Positions 61,718 to 64,000 of a stretch of 64,000 nucleotides of DNA are shown one piece after another (position 1 is the first letter of the stretch; the number at the start of each line of letters is the position of its first letter). The stretch is from JAUZOB01 sp963692465. Lineage in GTDB: Bacteria; Bacteroidota; Bacteroidia; Bacteroidales; Prolixibacteraceae. The stretch spans positions 1 to 64,000 of the forward strand of contig OY829943.1 of assembly GCA_963692465.1 (NCBI GenBank), given 5' to 3'. A model generated the notes under the pieces. The model did no database searches. It saw only the letters and a program-made list of their open reading frames with translations, and was not told the origin of the DNA. The translations under genes were made by a program, and so were the position numbers.

Positions 61718-63121
61718 TTATTTATTCCACATCTGTTCGATCTCTTCAAGTGATTTACCGGTTGTTTCAGGAACCAGTTTCCAGGTAATCCACAAATAAG
61801 GAAGACACATCAGTCCAAAGAGCCAGAAAACACCAGCAGGTGAAAGTGATGCCATCAACCATGGAGTTAACTGCCCAATAAGGAACGTTCCAATCCACAA
61901 AGAGAAGCCAGCAATCGACATTGCAGCTCCACGCACCTTTACCGGATACATTTCAGAAAGCAATACCCAGATAACAACACAGATTGAAATTGCACAGCAG
62001 AAGATGTAAAACAGAATAAGGACCAAAAGCGTAACCGGAGGAATAACTGCGGTTGATTTATTAATCGTGAAATAAAGGCCAATAAGAATAAGGGAAACGA
62101 ACATACCTGTCACCCCATAATAAATCAGTTTTTTACGACCTATCTTATCAATTACCATGATAGCAATAACCGTGGAGATTACATTGATCATTCCCACAAA
62201 AATCTGATAAAAAAGTGAGTCACCCTCCGACAGACCGGTTTGTTGAAAAATACTCGGTCCATAATACAAAACCGCATTCACACCCATAAACTGACCGAGA
62301 ATAGCCAGACATACTCCAATAATCAAAGCAGTGCGAAAACCTCCATGAAAAAGCATTCTCCAATCCGTTTTTGTCTCACTTTGAAGTGTAGCCTGAATTT
62401 CATTCACTTGTGCATTAGCCTTTTCTTCCCCGTAAATTCTGGTCAGAATTGTTAAAGATCTTTGAACTTTGCCCTTTACTAAAAGCCAGCGGGGACTCTC
62501 AGGAACAAAAAAGATGATGATAAAGAATAACAAGGCTGGAATTCCTTCTGCACCTAACATTGAACGCCAGACTTCACTACCAAAAATTTTATAGATCCAG
62601 CCGCCTGTTGCCCCAGCGCTCTGTAATGATAACGAATTACGAAGCAAACCATAATTAACCAGATAGGCCCCAAGAAAGCCGACCGTCACGGCCAACTGAT
62701 AAAGCGACACAAGCCGTCCGCGGTAACGGGCAATAGAAATCTCTGAAATATATAGAGGAGATATAACCGAGGCAGCTCCAATACCGACTCCCCCGATCAA
62801 TCGATAAACGATCAGATAATATTCATTGGTCGAAAACATACAACCAACCGCTCCGATTGAAAACAGAACAGCCGAAATAAACAAAACCAATTTACGTCCA
62901 AAAGCATCACTCAGTTTCCCGGCAAATAGCACTCCGATAATTGAACCAAGCAAGGCACAGCTTACATACCAACCTACTTGAACCGCATTCATATTAAATT
63001 GTACAGAAACACTTTTTATCGTTCCGGATATCACGGCTGTATCATAACCGAAAAGGAATCCGCCCAAAGCCGCCACGATTGACAGGAACAACACATAGCT
63101 TAGATTTTCTTTTTGTTTCAT
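61718..63121 (-). CDS. Sugar porter family MFS transporter (XylE-like)
   Basis: The 467-residue protein has 12 membrane segments and the sugar-porter signatures: GFLFGYDTAVISGT in TM1, DAFGRKLVLF (motif A), YRLIGGVGIGAASVISPLYISEI, VPESPRWLLVKG after TM6, and the C-terminal PETTGKSLEEIE. It imports a monosaccharide, probably with protons. Following a GH78 alpha-L-rhamnosidase on the same strand, it may take up released rhamnose or another sugar, although a gap of ~590 bp separates the two genes. Confidence 0.92.
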   Translation of the reverse strand: MKQKENLSYVLFLSIVAALGGFLFGYDTAVISGTIKSVSVQFNMNAVQVGWYVSCALLGSIIGVLFAGKLSDAFGRKLVLFISAVLFSIGAVGCMFSTNEYYLIVYRLIGGVGIGAASVISPLYISEISIARYRGRLVSLYQLAVTVGFLGAYLVNYGLLRNSLSLQSAGATGGWIYKIFGSEVWRSMLGAEGIPALLFFIIIFFVPESPRWLLVKGKVQRSLTILTRIYGEEKANAQVNEIQATLQSETKTDWRMLFHGGFRTALIIGVCLAILGQFMGVNAVLYYGPSIFQQTGLSEGDSLFYQIFVGMINVISTVIAIMVIDKIGRKKLIYYGVTGMFVSLILIGLYFTINKSTAVIPPVTLLVLILFYIFCCAISICVVIWVLLSEMYPVKVRGAAMSIAGFSLWIGTFLIGQLTPWLMASLSPAGVFWLFGLMCLPYLWITWKLVPETTGKSLEEIEQMWNK

Positions 63122-63627
63122 TTTGGGAAAAATTATTTATTAGTTTTTATTTCATTCATAAGTCAACCGGACATCGGTATTTTTTACTGCCTAAATTTAA
63201 TGGAAATAAAATCAAAAAATAAATAAAAACAGGCACATTAATAAAATATCTAACTAATTAACCTCAAAAACAGTATTTCATCATGAGGTTAAAGGCTGCT
63301 ATACCTCCCTTTTTCCGTTTTGTAATGCAAAACGAAAACTGATTATTTTAAAAAATTAAAGAATATGTTCGGTTAGATAGATAGATATCAAATTTGTTAT
63401 TAAAAAAAACAATTAAGTATACGCATCCATCAAGCAAATTAATATTTGCAGCACTAAAGAAATATTTCAGCTTTACAGCTACTGTTTTATCGTAAAAAGG
63501 ACCCAGAACCACAGACTTAGCAGACAATGTAATTTTAACGAACCGGAATAAGTGGCGATTTAAAAATTACTTGTAAAAATGATCTTCATAAAAAACAGGA
63601 ATAAGAATTCTTAAAGACCAGACAATA
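63122..63627. other. Intergenic region upstream of the sugar porter
   Basis: About 500 bp, very AT-rich, with no gene I can support. It holds a small dyad CGTTTT-N7-AAAACG (around 63320-63340) and a short tandem GATA run. TAAATTTA on the minus strand near 63200 could be a -7 box for the porter. A TAATATTTG near 63440 on the plus strand faces no gene. Confidence 0.35.
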
Positions 63628-63665
63628 GAAAAAGGCTGTCTTATTTTTTGAGACAACCCTTTTCC
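63628..63665 (-). terminator. Terminator downstream of the rhamnosidase gene
   Basis: On the minus strand AAGGGTTGTCT and AGACAGCCTTT form a stem with one or two G-T pairs, followed by TTCTATT. It lies about 50 bp after the gene's stop. Confidence 0.7.
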
Positions 63666-63712
63666 AATATCTTATTTTTTAAACTAAATATCTAGAAAAA
63701 AAAGTGTTAACA

Positions 63713-64000
63713 TCAATATAACGAAGAAAACCGGTAAGTTCCCGAGGAAACTTTAAAGACCGCTTTCCCTTCCTCCATCTGGAGAAACGTTATTCCCTCT
63801 GACTTTGAAACTTCTCTGCCGTTTTCTTTAACTTCTTCTTCACTTTTTGCCGGAACATAAACCGTAGCAGAAGCATTTGCAGGAATTGTAATATTCCAGT
63901 CAAAGTGACCATTATCCTTCTTCCAATCGCTCTTTATCAATCCTCGCGAAGAATTATACGATGCATTCACGTAGTTCAGATTACCTGCTGCCGCCGGATT
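63713..64000 (-). CDS. Alpha-L-rhamnosidase (GH78), C-terminal part
   Basis: Minus-strand gene that enters from beyond base 64000; 96 codons including the stop are visible. The frame is open to the edge (it reads NPAAAGNLNYVNASYNSSRG), so the ATG at 63970 is internal. The sequence, with GLIKSDWKKDNGHFDWNITIPANA (quoted in parts) and VYVPAKSEEEV, is the beta-sandwich C domain of GH78 rhamnosidases. The catalytic (alpha/alpha)6 barrel is outside the window. The enzyme cleaves terminal rhamnose from plant or bacterial glycans. The sugar porter downstream fits this. Confidence 0.85.
   Translation of the reverse strand, partial: NPAAAGNLNYVNASYNSSRGLIKSDWKKDNGHFDWNITIPANASATVYVPAKSEEEVKENGREVSKSEGITFLQMEEGKAVFKVSSGTYRFSSLY

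Noticed and set aside
63440..63665. Possible small RNA on the plus strand, starting near a TAATATTTG box and ending at a hairpin
   Set aside because: The box spacing deviates from TAnnTTTG, the hairpin has its T-tract on the other strand, and nothing else supports a transcript.

Overview
The window comes from a Bacteroidota chromosome, most likely order Bacteroidales (Paludibacteraceae/Dysgonomonadaceae-like; family level is a guess). Evidence: moderately AT-rich DNA, promoter candidates of the Bacteroidota type (-7 TAnnTTTG, -33 TTTG) instead of sigma70 boxes, TonB/OMP-type outer-membrane receptors, and typical Bacteroidales housekeeping genes: long PPi-dependent phosphofructokinase, formate-tetrahydrofolate ligase, the short K-type SerA next to SerC and a DUF1015 protein, DUF4494, DUF1893, FKBP lipoproteins and a Bacteroidota-type Ndk.

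Layout. (1) 1-7.8 kb, glycan genes: a 5'-truncated PPOX remnant at the left edge, polysaccharide deacetylase, an OMP beta-barrel receptor, a secreted esterase and a GH20 hexosaminidase, then a decayed GH18 chitinase scrap and an orphan P-II protein. (2) 7.9-9.1 kb: an AAA-type ATPase behind three 14-bp direct repeats. (3) 9.2-13.2 kb: a tight operon of DUF1893, TonB receptor, ECF transporter S component and aldo/keto reductase-ferredoxin, which looks like small-cofactor uptake. (4) 13.4-28.3 kb, accessory, nearly all minus strand: aldo/keto reductase plus AraC regulator; an EmrAB-TolC-type efflux set with its own LytS/LytR-type two-component system; a complete IS21-family element (2637 bp, 7-bp target duplication) inserted at the end of an ATPase-gene remnant; an AAA_14/DUF4143 ATPase with a paired TGCAC-N7-GTGCA operator over its promoter; and an AraC regulator with two SDR genes. 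(5) 28.7-51.7 kb, core genome: tRNA-Pro(CGG), DUF4494, fhs, Cys-tRNA deacylase, YhcH, MFS, MBL hydrolase, RsmI-like methylase, a membrane-Nudix fusion, two FKBP lipoproteins, NrnA, Ndk, an alpha/beta hydrolase, UvrA, PPi-PFK, DUF1015-SerA-SerC, ComB, GcvT and an Hpt protein. (6) 51.7-61.4 kb: a six-gene minus-strand operon (receiver-only response regulator, membrane-anchored HEAT protein, two paralogous processive GT2 synthases, TPR protein with YaiO-like barrel, DUF4838 glycan-active protein). This looks like a synthase-dependent exopolysaccharide machine, and the separately encoded Hpt protein ends 5 bp from it. (7) 61.7-64 kb: a sugar-porter MFS and the 3' end of a GH78 alpha-L-rhamnosidase that runs off the window.

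How it fits together. The organism appears to be a saccharolytic, probably anaerobic bacterium using PPi-linked glycolysis and folate C1 chemistry (fhs, gcvT, serA/serC). The least explained parts are the exopolysaccharide operon and the two ATPase loci with their different repeat-based operators. All functions are inferred by reading the proteins and DNA; no database search was run.
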